A stretch of 64,000 bases of DNA from Prevotella koreensis (GCF_003977605.1 NZ_RYYU01000001.1:2082539-2146538), one strand, 5' to 3'. Numbered from the stretch's first letter, positions 32,950-41,221 are shown. The notes: generated by a model from the letters alone, not told the origin. Program-made: numbers and translations.

Positions 32950-34779
32950 ATGAAACAGACAATAAGCGAGAAGATAGGTGCGCTGCGCGAACTGATGCGG
33001 CGTGAGGGACTTGGGGCTTTCATTTTTCCGAGCACCGACCCACACAACAGTGAATATGTGGCAGACCATTGGAAAGGGCGCGAATGGATATCAGGATTCA
33101 ACGGCTCGGCAGGTACGGCTGTTGTGACAATGACCTCGGCGGCATTATGGACGGACAGCCGATATTTCATTGCTGCCGCAGAACAACTGAAGGACACGGA
33201 ATTTGTGCTGATGAAAGAACGCATTGCCGGCACACCGACAATCCCGGAATGGATAGGAACCCAACTCTCCGCGCTCAACGCTCAACGCTCAACGCTCATC
33301 GCTCATCGCTCAACCGAAGTCGGAATTGACGGCTCCGTAATGACCGCTGCCGCTGTGGAGCAACTTGTGGCAGAACTGCGTAGCGAGGGAGGACTTACGT
33401 TGCGCACCAATATAGATCCGCTACGCACGATATGGACCGACCGCCCACCGCTGCCGACTGCCCCGATAGAGATTCAGCCCATGCAGTACGCAGGGAAATC
33501 GGCTCGTGACAAGATTGCAGAGATACGCAATGCGCTGCGCAAGGAACATGCCGATGGTATGCTGGTGGCGACGCTTGATGATATAGCATGGACGTTGAAC
33601 CTGCGTGGTAGCGATGTCCATTGTAACCCGGTGTTCGTTTCCTATCTGTTAATAGACTCCAAGAAAGCCACGCTGTTTGTGGATAAGCGGAAGGTAACGC
33701 CCGCAGTGGCGGACTATCTGCGCAATGAGGGAGTGTCTGTTGCCGATTATGATAAGGTGGGGCAGGGGTTGAAAGATTATTTCGAGTATAACATCTTGAT
33801 TTCGCCGGAGGAGGTTAATCATACATTATATAATAAGGTGGAGCGCGAGATTGTGTGCCGTCCGTCTCCGATTCCTTATTTGAAGGCTGTAAAGAATGAA
33901 GCAGAGATAGAGGGATTCCGCCAGTCGCAGATACGCGATGGAGTGGCTATGGTGAAATTCCTGCGGTGGCTGAAGCCGGCTGTTGAGGCGGGTGGACAAA
34001 CGGAGATGAGTGTTGATGCCCGTCTGACAGCGTTGCGTGCAGAACAACCGCTCTTCCGCGGCATGTCGTTCGATACCATTGCAGGCTATGAAGAGCATGG
34101 CGCGATAGTGCATTATGAGGCAACAGAAGAAACCGATGCAGCCTTGAAGGCCGAAGGATTGCTACTACTCGACAGCGGAGCGCAGTATCAGGACGGGACA
34201 ACAGACATCACACGCACCATTGCGCTGGGTCCCGTTACCGAAGAACAGCGTCATGTATATACCCTTGTACTGAAAGGTCATATACAGTTGGCGATGTTAT
34301 GTTTCCCCGATGGGGCGAGCGGTACGCAACTTGATGCCTTGGCGAGAAAAGACATGTGGGCGGAAGGAATGAACTTCCTGCATGGTACGGGGCATGGCGT
34401 AGGCTCTTATCTCTGTGTGCATGAAGGACCGCAGCAGATAAGAATGGAGTATCGTCCGGCCAAATTCCATGCCGGAATGACCGTTACCAACGAGCCGGGA
34501 ATATACCTTGAGGGACGTTTCGGTGTGCGCATCGAGAACCTGATGATTGCCATGCCCTACAAGACCACAGCCTTTGGCGACTTCCTGCAGTTTGAAACCC
34601 TCACCTTATGTCCGATAGACACTGCTCCGATTGATGTCGAAATGCTAACCGAAGACGAGATACAGTGGTTGGATAATTATCATAAAATGGTTTTCCACCG
34701 CCTTTCTCCACATCTTGATGGGGAAGATGTAGCGTGGCTGCGGGAGGCAACGAAGCCGTTGGAACGAAAGAAAGCATAA
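32950..34779 (+). CDS. pepP: Aminopeptidase P family (Xaa-Pro) metallopeptidase
   Basis: The 609-residue cytoplasmic enzyme has two creatinase-type N-terminal domains (about 1-150 and 160-310) and a pita-bread catalytic domain (about 315-540). Metal ligands are visible in LLLDSGAQYQDGTTDITR, HGTGHGVGSYLCVHEGP and VTNEPGIYLEGRFGVRIENL. A C-terminal aminopeptidase P extension (about 545-605) follows. It removes N-terminal residues preceding proline. Residues about 107-121 (ALNAQRSTLIAHRST) are encoded by the heptamer repeat CGCTCAA found elsewhere in non-coding DNA, an in-frame insertion in a surface linker of the first domain. The enzyme is otherwise complete. Confidence 0.92.
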   Translation: MKQTISEKIGALRELMRREGLGAFIFPSTDPHNSEYVADHWKGREWISGFNGSAGTAVVTMTSAALWTDSRYFIAAAEQLKDTEFVLMKERIAGTPTIPEWIGTQLSALNAQRSTLIAHRSTEVGIDGSVMTAAAVEQLVAELRSEGGLTLRTNIDPLRTIWTDRPPLPTAPIEIQPMQYAGKSARDKIAEIRNALRKEHADGMLVATLDDIAWTLNLRGSDVHCNPVFVSYLLIDSKKATLFVDKRKVTPAVADYLRNEGVSVADYDKVGQGLKDYFEYNILISPEEVNHTLYNKVEREIVCRPSPIPYLKAVKNEAEIEGFRQSQIRDGVAMVKFLRWLKPAVEAGGQTEMSVDARLTALRAEQPLFRGMSFDTIAGYEEHGAIVHYEATEETDAALKAEGLLLLDSGAQYQDGTTDITRTIALGPVTEEQRHVYTLVLKGHIQLAMLCFPDGASGTQLDALARKDMWAEGMNFLHGTGHGVGSYLCVHEGPQQIRMEYRPAKFHAGMTVTNEPGIYLEGRFGVRIENLMIAMPYKTTAFGDFLQFETLTLCPIDTAPIDVEMLTEDEIQWLDNYHKMVFHRLSPHLDGEDVAWLREATKPLERKKA

Positions 34780-34928
34780 GGCTGAAGTTCTTTTATACAG
34801 GAAAAGGTGTATTTGATAAATGGAATGATGCTACATATATAGAGTCGTTTGTGAAAGGCGGTGCAATGCTGTTATTCATGGTGCAACCTTAACATCAAGC
34901 GGGTGTTGAACAGATAAAAGACAAAAAT

Positions 34929-35135
34929 ATGAACGAATACATCATTTACACAGCAGAAGGCTACACTATCGCACCCAATGAGAATATTGAGGTAGAGAAC
35001 TGCCAAGTGCTTGGTTGTACGTATGGTAATAATGCTGAAGAAGCTCAAGATAACCTTCTTATGGGAAATCCTTGGATTGCTGAGGCTGGCTTCAACAGGT
35101 CTGAGTTTGTCGTAAAACAATTGCAAACAATTTAA
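34929..35135 (+). CDS. Hypothetical small protein, possibly frameshifted
   Basis: The 68-residue product (MNEYIIYTAEGYTIAPNENI at its start) looks like a small cytoplasmic Bacteroidota protein with a conserved YTAEGYTxAPN start and an AEAGFNRSEFVVKQL end. Immediately downstream, another frame stays open to about 35269 and encodes a hydrophilic segment (SDERPDVKNYLIQHISDLRD). A single missing base near 35120 could therefore have split a longer gene. There is no named function. The preceding gap 34780-34928 has only a short open fragment of no clear origin. Confidence 0.5.
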   Translation: MNEYIIYTAEGYTIAPNENIEVENCQVLGCTYGNNAEEAQDNLLMGNPWIAEAGFNRSEFVVKQLQTI

Positions 35136-35443
35136 AAACATCAGATGAACGACCTGATGTAAAGAATTATCTGATTCAACATATTTCTGATTTGAGAGAT
35201 TTGGATAGGGGATATATTGCTTGTGAAGATGTACACATTGATAATATAGATATGCCGTTTACTAATTGAGTGCTTTGATATTCAAATTAAATTTTGAAAT
35301 TGAGATTGTTCTTTCTGCAAATAGATGAAAGAGGGATTGCTTTGTGAGATAAAAAAGAAAACTTCAAATCAGAGTCTTAACGTAAGGGTGAATCCTTAAA
35401 ATATGGAATTTGATCATGGTGTATTAACTTTTAACTTGGAAAA

Positions 35444-35475
35444 TTTGCGCGTTCCGAAAAAAAGTAGTACTTTTG
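35444..35475 (+). promoter_or_regulatory. Promoter of rpsU
   Basis: TTTG at 35444-35447, a 20-base spacer and TACTTTTG at 35468-35475 match the consensus. The leader before the ATG at 35552 is about 70 bases. Confidence 0.75.
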
Positions 35476-35551
35476 CACCCGAAATTCGTGGCAACACGTT
35501 AAAGGCTTGAATAATAACAAGAAGTTTAACATATAATTTTTAAGCAAAGAC

Positions 35552-35743
35552 ATGATCATCGTTCCAGTAAAAGATGGCGAGAACATCGAGAGAGCATTGA
35601 AGAAATTCAAGAGAAAGTTTGAGAAGACCGGAGTTATTAAAGAACTTCGTGCACGTCAGCAGTACGACAAACCTTCTGTTTTGAAGCGCCTAAAGATGGA
35701 GCATGCAATCTACGTGCAGAAACTCCGTGCCGCAGAGGATTAA
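35552..35743 (+). CDS. rpsU: 30S ribosomal protein S21
   Basis: The 63-residue protein (MIIVPVKDGENIERALKKFK at its start, then KFEKTGVIKELRARQQYDKPS) is a typical bacterial S21, rich in Lys and Arg. It helps start translation on the small subunit. In Bacteroidales rpsU is usually followed directly by the xerC-like recombinase and hpf. Here a 5.7-kb stretch of IS elements separates them. A terminator follows at 35788. Confidence 0.97.
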   Translation: MIIVPVKDGENIERALKKFKRKFEKTGVIKELRARQQYDKPSVLKRLKMEHAIYVQKLRAAED

Positions 35744-35787
35744 TTTTTCTTGGGGGCTTTTATAGGCCGACGGATAAAAAGAAAGCA

Positions 35788-35815
35788 GGAGCGTGTATGA
35801 ACACGCTCCCTTTTC
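35788..35815 (+). terminator. Terminator of rpsU
   Basis: GGAGCGTGT at 35788-35796 pairs exactly with ACACGCTCC at 35801-35809 around a four-base loop, followed by CTTTTCT. Confidence 0.8.
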
Positions 35816-35893
35816 TGTATATATGTGTTTCAGTTGTTTGTTTCGAATAGGATTAACGCTAATAGTTGTAAATTGCATGTGAACTGTTCGTAA
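35809..35893 (+). repeat. 85-bp direct repeat, left copy (flanks the IS island)
   Basis: The segment from CCTTTTCTGTATATATGTG to GAACTGTTCGTAA recurs at 40949-41033 with roughly one difference in nine bases. The two copies bracket the whole IS island between rpsU and the xerC-like gene. Confidence 0.8.
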
Positions 35894-35896
35894 GAA

Positions 35897-35946
35897 GGTG
35901 TGTCAAAATGAAGTGCCCCCAAGAAGTTGGACGTTAAACACGTTAT
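35897..35946 (+). repeat. Isolated 50-bp left end of the IS3-family element
   Basis: These 50 bases (GGTGTGTCAAAATGAAGTGC at the start) are identical to 39482-39531, the left end of the intact IS3 element. The match stops where the IS5/IS1182-like element begins, so this is a truncated remnant. Confidence 0.85.
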
Positions 35947-37251
35947 ATAGTCGTTCCTTAAAAAAGGTTTATTTTATTGATTTATAGTCAATTATCCTCT
36001 TATTTATTTGTATATTTCTGCAATTTTTTGTACCTTTACAGTATAAAACTTGCAGAATTTCATGTTAAAAAGAACCTCCAATCAACTATCATTATTCTCT
36101 TCCTTAGAGGATATGCTCAATCATAATCATCCTCTTTACAAGCTTGCCAATAAAATCAATTGGCGTAGATTTGAAGATTCGTTTTCTCCTTTATATTGTA
36201 GAACCAATGGTCGCCCTGCCCATCCCATTCGTTTGATGTGCGGTCTTTTAATCTTGAAACACGTGCGTAATATTTCCGACGAAAGTGTTGTTTTACAGTG
36301 GAGTGAGAATGCTTATTATCAGTATTTCTGCGGTCAATTGGAATTTCTTCCCAAGGAACCTTGTGAAGCTTCCGATTTGGTTCATTTTCGAAACCGTATA
36401 GGCGAGCAAGGAATTGAAATAATCCTTTCGGAGAGCATCCGTGTCAATACGGATAACGATGATGAGGATCATTTTGTCACGGCTTTTATTGATTCTACTG
36501 TACAGGATAAGAATATCACTTATCCCACGGATGCGAAGTTGCATAAAAAGATAATCAAACGGGTTCTCAAAATCGTTCGTGAAAAGAAACTTCCTTTACG
36601 TCAGAGTTACCGAAGAACTCTGAAAAAGATTTCCCTTGACCGGCGTTTTCGCAATCACCCCAAGAATCACAAGAAGGCAGTCAAGGCAGACCGAAGTTTG
36701 CGCACGATAGCCGGTCGTTTGGTCAGAGAACCTGACCGCAATCTTCCCGATAAGAGAGGTTATGAAAAGATGTTTGAACTCTTCTATAAAATTCTTTCTC
36801 AAAAACGTAACAGTCCTGATAAGATATACTCGCTTCACGAACCGGAAGTACAATGCATCAGCAAGGGCAAGTAACACAAGAAATATGAGTTTGGCAACAA
36901 AGCCTCCTTTATCCGCTCCTTCTCGGGAATTATTCTTGCAGCGGTTTCTTTCAGGAATGAATATGACGGGCATACGGTAGAACCCACCTTACAACAAATG
37001 GAAAGGATGACAGGCAGGTGCATTGATAACTTGGCATGTGACAGAGGATATAGAGGAATAAAGCAAGTCGGAACAACAAAGATACTCATACCGGAGTCCC
37101 CAAAACACAAAGATGGTTATTATCAAAAGAAAAAGAAACACAAACTGTTTTGCAAGCGCGCAGGAATAGAACCTACCATAGGACATCTTAAAAGTGATTA
37201 CAGATTATCTCGCAACTTTTACAAAGGTGTGAAAGGAGATGCTATAAATAT

Positions 37252-38298
37252 ACGCGAGTTCGGGTTAAGAAAGTCTCTATAAAAGTTGGTAATCTCGTTA
37301 GTTTTTTGCAACTTTATAGCTGTAAATCAATAACTTACAAAACAACTAAGCGATGATTACCAAGGACAAAGTTACAGAAATTTTCTGTATTATTGATGAG
37401 TTTGACAAGAATTTGAATGTTGAACTGAGTAAAAACCTATGTTTACCTTCCTATAATAGCAATGGAAAACGTTTTAGGAATCGTAAGGGAAGGCTTTCTG
37501 AAAGTGAAATTATGACCATCCTTGTATGCTATCATTTCGGTACATATCGTAATTTCAAGGAGTATTACCGGAACTGTATCTGTGGCCGGTTCAAGCATGA
37601 ATTCCCTGCAGCCGTCTCCTATAATCGTTTTGTGGAACTCATGCCCCGTGTGTTCTTTAAGATGATGTTGTTCATGAAACTCTATGCCTTCGGCAAATGT
37701 ACAGGTATAACGTTCGTTGACAGTACGATGATTCCTGTATGTCACAATGTAAGACGGTACTTTAACAAGGTCTTTGCAGGGTTCGCCAAGAGTGGAAAGG
37801 GTACCATGGGTTGGTGTCATGGATTCAAACTGCATCTGCTTTGCAATGATTCCGGTGAAGTTATAACATTCTGTCTTACAGGAGCAAACGTAGATGACAG
37901 GGATAGTAGAGTGTGGACGGTATTTGCAAAGGTTTTGTATGGGAAGGTCTTCGCCGACAGGGGATATATCAAGCAGGAACTCTTCGAGAATCTGTTCAGT
38001 CAAGGTATTCAACTCGTTCATGGACTTAAAGCAAGAATGAAGAATAAACTTATGCCTATATGGGACAAGATTATGCTAAGAAAAAGATATATCATCGAAT
38101 GCATTAATGAACTTCTAAAGAATAAAGCGAACCTTGTACATTCACGACACCGTTCCATACATAACTTTATCATGAACTTATGTTCTGCCCTTACTGCATA
38201 TTGTTTTTTTGAGAATAAGCCGGAGGCACTGCCTGTATATGTGGAAAAATCAAGGCAGTTGGAACTCTTTTCATGCTAAACTTATCCCGAACTCGCGT
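37252..38298 (+). mobile_element. IS982-family element, copy 1 (intact), nested insertion
   Basis: The 1047-bp element has 18-bp inverted repeats ACGCGAGTTCGGGTTAAG / ACGCGAGTTCGGGATAAG and is flanked by an exact 8-bp target duplication ATAAATAT (37244-37251 and 38299-38306). It starts with AC, as is usual for IS982. It lies inside the transposase gene of the older IS5/IS1182-like element. Confidence 0.93.
37353..38279 (+). CDS. IS982-family transposase, intact
   Basis: The 308-residue DDE transposase contains the IS982 landmarks: SESEIMTILVCYHFGTYRNFKEYY near residue 50, catalytic Asp in TFVDSTMIPVCHN (about 122-134), LTGANVDDRDSRV, second Asp in FADRGYIKQELFE (about 199-211), and Glu in KRYIIECINELLKN (about 246-259). 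Frame and length are complete, and target duplications are perfect, so this copy is probably the most recent and may be active. Copies 2 and 3 in this window are decayed. Confidence 0.92.
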   Translation: MITKDKVTEIFCIIDEFDKNLNVELSKNLCLPSYNSNGKRFRNRKGRLSESEIMTILVCYHFGTYRNFKEYYRNCICGRFKHEFPAAVSYNRFVELMPRVFFKMMLFMKLYAFGKCTGITFVDSTMIPVCHNVRRYFNKVFAGFAKSGKGTMGWCHGFKLHLLCNDSGEVITFCLTGANVDDRDSRVWTVFAKVLYGKVFADRGYIKQELFENLFSQGIQLVHGLKARMKNKLMPIWDKIMLRKRYIIECINELLKNKANLVHSRHRSIHNFIMNLCSALTAYCFFENKPEALPVYVEKSRQLELFSC

Positions 38299-38495
38299 AT
38301 AAATATAATGTTGGCAGCGGCGGCATACAACTTCAAAAGAGCAATGAGAGTTCTTTTGTGTCTTATAAAAATAATCTGTGAAAAGTTGAAAGGAAGCAAC
38401 TTTTCACAGGAATATGCTTTTGCAAAAGGAAATGAGTAAAGGAGTAGAACTTTTTAAGGAACGACTAAATATCGAATTGTCAAAAAGCTAAGAGT

Positions 38496-39455
38496 ATGAT
38501 AATATCAAAAGATAACTTCGTAACGGATAACATGACCAATACGGTTTGTTATTCCAGTCTTCTCCCAGCAGAGAGCAGCGGTTTGGATTCTCAGTTAAGA
38601 GAAAAGATGTATGCTGCATTGAAAGAGTCTGTTAAGACCTTGAAGCACTATGATCTGTATAACACTCGTGACATCTGGTCAAGAGATTATATGCCAGTGC
38701 AGCTGACGAGAGATCTCTTTCTGAACTACACCTATAGCCCGGATTATCTTAGCGACCAGAAAGCTTGTATCACAAACTGGTTGCTACACAAAGTACATAC
38801 TCGCAAGGCTGACAAGTTTAATTTTGATGTTGTTACAATCCCTCTTGTTCTTGATGGAGGCAATGTAATCAAAGCTATCGACAAGTTTGGTAAGCCAACA
38901 ATCATCATGTGTAGCAAAGTTTTGAATGAGAACAATCTATCCAAAGAGGAGCTTACAGACTGGTGGGACCAATTCTTTGATAATCAGATTCGTCTTATTC
39001 TAATCGAATGGGAAGGAAAAGATGAAAACCCGATTGGACATGCCGATGGAATGGTTAGATATATCACTGAAGGAAAAGTTCTGATTACAAATTATTGTGA
39101 TTTGGACGATGAAGAACGTCTGAGTGAGCCACTGAAAGAATACTTTGATATTGAACGTCTGCACTTTGGAGATATTGAAGGAATCAAAGGTACCAAGATG
39201 TGGAGCCTCTTGAAATCGAAAAGTTGGGGATACATTAATTTTCTACAAGTTGGTAAACATATTATCGTTCCAAAATTAGATTGGGATGAACTCGACAAAG
39301 CAGCTGTGCAACAAATTCAGCAAGCCTTTGGAGCTTCTTATGAAGTAGAGCTTATAGATTGTGATATGACTCAAATTCTAGAAAATCCCGATGTGAACAC
39401 TAATAGTGGCGGTGGTCTGAATTGTTTGACATGGACTTTGTTCAGCGCAGAATAA
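38496..39455 (+). CDS. Agmatine deiminase / peptidylarginine deiminase (PAD_porph) family protein
   Basis: The 319-residue protein belongs to the guanidino-group hydrolase family that includes agmatine deiminase and the Porphyromonas peptidylarginine deiminase. Visible landmarks are RDIWSRDYMPVQ (about 59-70), LVLDGGNVIKA (Asp near 120), IGHADGMVRY (His near 182) and the catalytic Cys in GGGLNCLTW (about 310). No signal peptide is present, so it should act in the cytoplasm, more like agmatine deiminase than the secreted enzyme. It stands alone between IS elements, with no clear promoter of its own. The substrate is unproven. It may be cargo of the IS cluster or a resident gene trapped in it. 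Confidence 0.85.
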   Translation: MIISKDNFVTDNMTNTVCYSSLLPAESSGLDSQLREKMYAALKESVKTLKHYDLYNTRDIWSRDYMPVQLTRDLFLNYTYSPDYLSDQKACITNWLLHKVHTRKADKFNFDVVTIPLVLDGGNVIKAIDKFGKPTIIMCSKVLNENNLSKEELTDWWDQFFDNQIRLILIEWEGKDENPIGHADGMVRYITEGKVLITNYCDLDDEERLSEPLKEYFDIERLHFGDIEGIKGTKMWSLLKSKSWGYINFLQVGKHIIVPKLDWDELDKAAVQQIQQAFGASYEVELIDCDMTQILENPDVNTNSGGGLNCLTWTLFSAE

Positions 39456-39531
39456 TAATATACTCAAAATAAGAATATGAGGGTGTGTCAAAATGAAGTG
39501 CCCCCAAGAAGTTGGACGTTAAACACGTTAT

Positions 39532-40338
39532 TTATTCCCTAAGGTATTGAGCTCGGTATTGCACCGGGCTCATTCCTTTCAACTTCATTTTTATCCTTTT
39601 ATTGTTATACCATTCAATATAATCCTTCAAGTCCTTCTTGAAAAGCTCCATGGACTTATAATTGTTCGCATAGAGCAGTTCTGACTTCATTAGTCCGAAG
39701 AAGTTCTCCATGACGGAGTTGTCCAGACAGTTGCCCTTGCGTGACATGCTTTGCTTGATTCCATGTTTCTGCAAGGCATCCTGATAACTTTTGTGCCGGT
39801 ACTGCCATCCCTGGTCAGAGTGAAGTATCGTCCCCCGGTCCTCTGGCAGCTTGTCTGTAATTGTAAAGACCTCATCCGGCATGTTGTTTATCTGTGAGAG
39901 ATCAGCCCTGTCGGATATGTCATAGCCCAGCACCTCACCGTTGAACAAATCCGGTACAGGCGAGAGGAAACTTTTCTTGTCTCCTATGGCAATCCGGGAT
40001 ACGTCCGTGACAAGTTTCTGGTAAGGCCTGTCTGCCTTAAAGTCTCTATTAAGGACATTAGGGGCAATCTTGCCTATCGTGCCCTTGTATGAGCGGTATC
40101 GCTTCTTGCGCATCAGGCACTTCAGGCCCTGTTCCTTCATCAGCCTTTCCACCGTCTTGTGATTGATGGCAATGCCTTCGTTATGGAGCTGCATGGTGAC
40201 ACGGCGATAGCCGTAACGGCCTTTACTCTCATGGAATATTTCACATATACGCTTCTTCTCCACCTCATATCTGTCTGCCCTCCCAAGGGCTTTCAGATGG
40301 TAATAGAATGTAGAGCGAGCCATCCCCTTGATCTCCAA
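39532..40338 (-). CDS. IS3-family transposase OrfB (integrase domain)
   Basis: OrfB has 268 residues from its first ATG, with an HTH_21-type N-terminal part (GRYGYRRVTMQLHNEGI) and an rve-type catalytic core: first Asp in LVTDVSRIAIGDK, second in TILHSDQGWQY and Glu in CLDNSVMENFFGLMKSE. Its frame is open back to 40434, where it meets orfA at a slippery A7 run. The functional transposase is therefore expected to be an OrfAB fusion made by -1 frameshifting. All catalytic residues are present. Confidence 0.9.
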   Translation of the reverse strand: MEIKGMARSTFYYHLKALGRADRYEVEKKRICEIFHESKGRYGYRRVTMQLHNEGIAINHKTVERLMKEQGLKCLMRKKRYRSYKGTIGKIAPNVLNRDFKADRPYQKLVTDVSRIAIGDKKSFLSPVPDLFNGEVLGYDISDRADLSQINNMPDEVFTITDKLPEDRGTILHSDQGWQYRHKSYQDALQKHGIKQSMSRKGNCLDNSVMENFFGLMKSELLYANNYKSMELFKKDLKDYIEWYNNKRIKMKLKGMSPVQYRAQYLRE

Positions 40339-40364
40339 CAGTAACTCGAGACCATACTGCGGCC

Positions 40365-40889
40365 TTAATGTCTGGATGGCCTGTGTCCAGAACCTCGCTG
40401 CCAGGACTCCTCTTCTTCCATTAAGGCCTTTGCTTTTTTTAGCAGGGCATTCTCGGCCTCAAGCCGGCGTACACGGGTCTGAAGCTTCTCTAATTCTGTC
40501 TCTGGCTCTTTCTTCTTTGGGCGTCCCATATCTTTACTTGGTCGTCCGCGATAGCCATGACGAAGCAATTCCTCATAACCGCCGTGCTTGTACTGACGAA
40601 CCCAACGGCATACACTGGCAAAACTAACGTCATACTCTACGCAAATCCGCCACAAAGGTAAGCAATCTTTTTCATATTCTTCTATTACGGATCGCTTTAA
40701 TTCGTTTGTGACCTTTCTTTCCTTGAATTTTTCCAGACCATCCATACCATATTTCTCATATCTGCCAAACAGAATATAAAGATAATGGTCACGGACATGA
40801 AAACATTTCATCAACTCACACATGCTTGATCCTGACTCGTGCAAGCGGATGATTTCTTTCTTTTCTTCTAAACTGTGATGTCTATACAT
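40365..40889 (-). CDS. IS3-family OrfA (helix-turn-helix), with -1 frameshift site
   Basis: OrfA has 174 residues: two helix-turn-helix regions (about 10-50 and 65-105), a GRPSKDMGRPKKK basic hinge, and a leucine-zipper-like coiled coil (about 128-155, ELEKLQTRVRRLEAENALLKK). In orfA frame the sequence CTA AAA AAA GCA (complement of 40431-40442) has the classic heptamer A AAA AAA. Slipping back one base leads without any stop into orfB (codon AGC at 40434-40432). The unshifted product continues about 22 residues to its own stop. Confidence 0.9.
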   Translation of the reverse strand: MYRHHSLEEKKEIIRLHESGSSMCELMKCFHVRDHYLYILFGRYEKYGMDGLEKFKERKVTNELKRSVIEEYEKDCLPLWRICVEYDVSFASVCRWVRQYKHGGYEELLRHGYRGRPSKDMGRPKKKEPETELEKLQTRVRRLEAENALLKKAKALMEEEESWQRGSGHRPSRH

Positions 40890-40948
40890 AATGAACCCCA
40901 GAAGTATTATGTCTAACTTCTGGGGGGCACTTCACTTTGCACACCCTC

Positions 40949-41033
40949 CTTTTCTGTATATGTGTGTTTCGGTCGTTTGTGCCACAATAGGATTAACACT
41001 AATAGTCGTAAATTGCATTTGAACTGTTCGTAA
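40949..41033 (+). repeat. 85-bp direct repeat, right copy
   Basis: This is the counterpart of 35809-35893, running from CTTTTCTGTATATGTGTG to GAACTGTTCGTAA. It touches the IS3 right end on one side and the MITE-like copy D on the other. Confidence 0.8.
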
Positions 41034-41221
41034 ACGCCAATCGACCATTAGAAGGCATTTGCTTAGATTTGCTATTGAAGCAGTGCTTCCCTGCTGTTTT
41101 AGTACGTTTGCCGACATCTGCGCAGCCATTACATCTCGACATTGCCCTCCACGCCTTCGATGAAACGTCAGCCCATCTGCTCAACAATCGAATAAAAACT
41201 AATGAGCCGATTTGGGTTAAA
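41031..41221 (+). repeat. Dispersed ~200-bp MITE-like element, copy D
   Basis: It begins TAAACGCCAATCGACCATTAG and ends GAGCCGATTTGGGTTAA, with the shared interior GCATTTGCTTAGATTTGCTATTG and TTTGCCGACATCTGCGCAG. It lies just upstream of the xerC-like gene. The 41222-41430 remainder is AT-rich, with no gene and no clear promoter. Confidence 0.85.

Larger units (their letters stand above)
36062..38439 (+). pseudogene. IS5/IS1182-superfamily transposase, doubly disrupted
   Basis: Joining 36062-37251 with 38307-38439 restores one 440-codon frame of a DDE transposase. It has N-terminal LSLFSSLEDMLNHNHPLYKL and CRTNGRPAHPIRLMCGLL, a TAFIDSTVQDKNITYPTDAKL stretch with the first Asp, ACDRGYRG with the second, and GIEPTIGHLKSDYRLSRN with the Glu. 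Two lesions are visible: a TAA codon at 36872-36874 in the middle of CISKGK-HKKYEFG, and the IS982 element inserted after GVKGDAIN at 37251. The C-terminal MLAAAAYNFKRAM piece resumes at 38308. The TAA may predate or follow the insertion; the gene is inactive either way unless the stop is read through. A TACCTTTA box lies about 28 bases upstream of the ATG. Confidence 0.85.
35948..38467 (+). mobile_element. IS5/IS1182-like element, interrupted by an IS982-family element
   Basis: The terminal inverted repeats TAGTCGTTCCTTAAAAA (35948-35964) and their complement (38451-38467) bound the element. Without the nested IS982 copy and its duplicated target it would be about 1.47 kb. The transposase also has an in-frame stop. 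Target duplication is unclear; at most TA. Confidence 0.8.
39481..40946 (-). mobile_element. IS3-family (IS150-like) element, intact
   Basis: Inverted ends GGGTGTGTCAAAATGAAGTG (left) and GGGTGTGCAAAGTGAAGTG (complement of right end) bound an element of about 1.47 kb with overlapping orfA and orfB. Boundaries are accurate to a few bases; no target duplication is evident. A 50-bp fragment of the same left end lies at 35897. Confidence 0.88.

Noticed and set aside
34780..34892. Open fragment after pepP (FFYTGKGVFDKWND-like) considered as a gene remnant
   Set aside because: It is short, has no start codon of its own and no recognised family; chance cannot be excluded.
40932..41187. Open frames on the minus strand (also 10967-11200) containing Cys-rich CNGCADVGKRTK-like peptides
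   Set aside because: They lie wholly inside the dispersed ~200-bp element, are found only where that repeat occurs, and have no start context; they are repeat artefacts.
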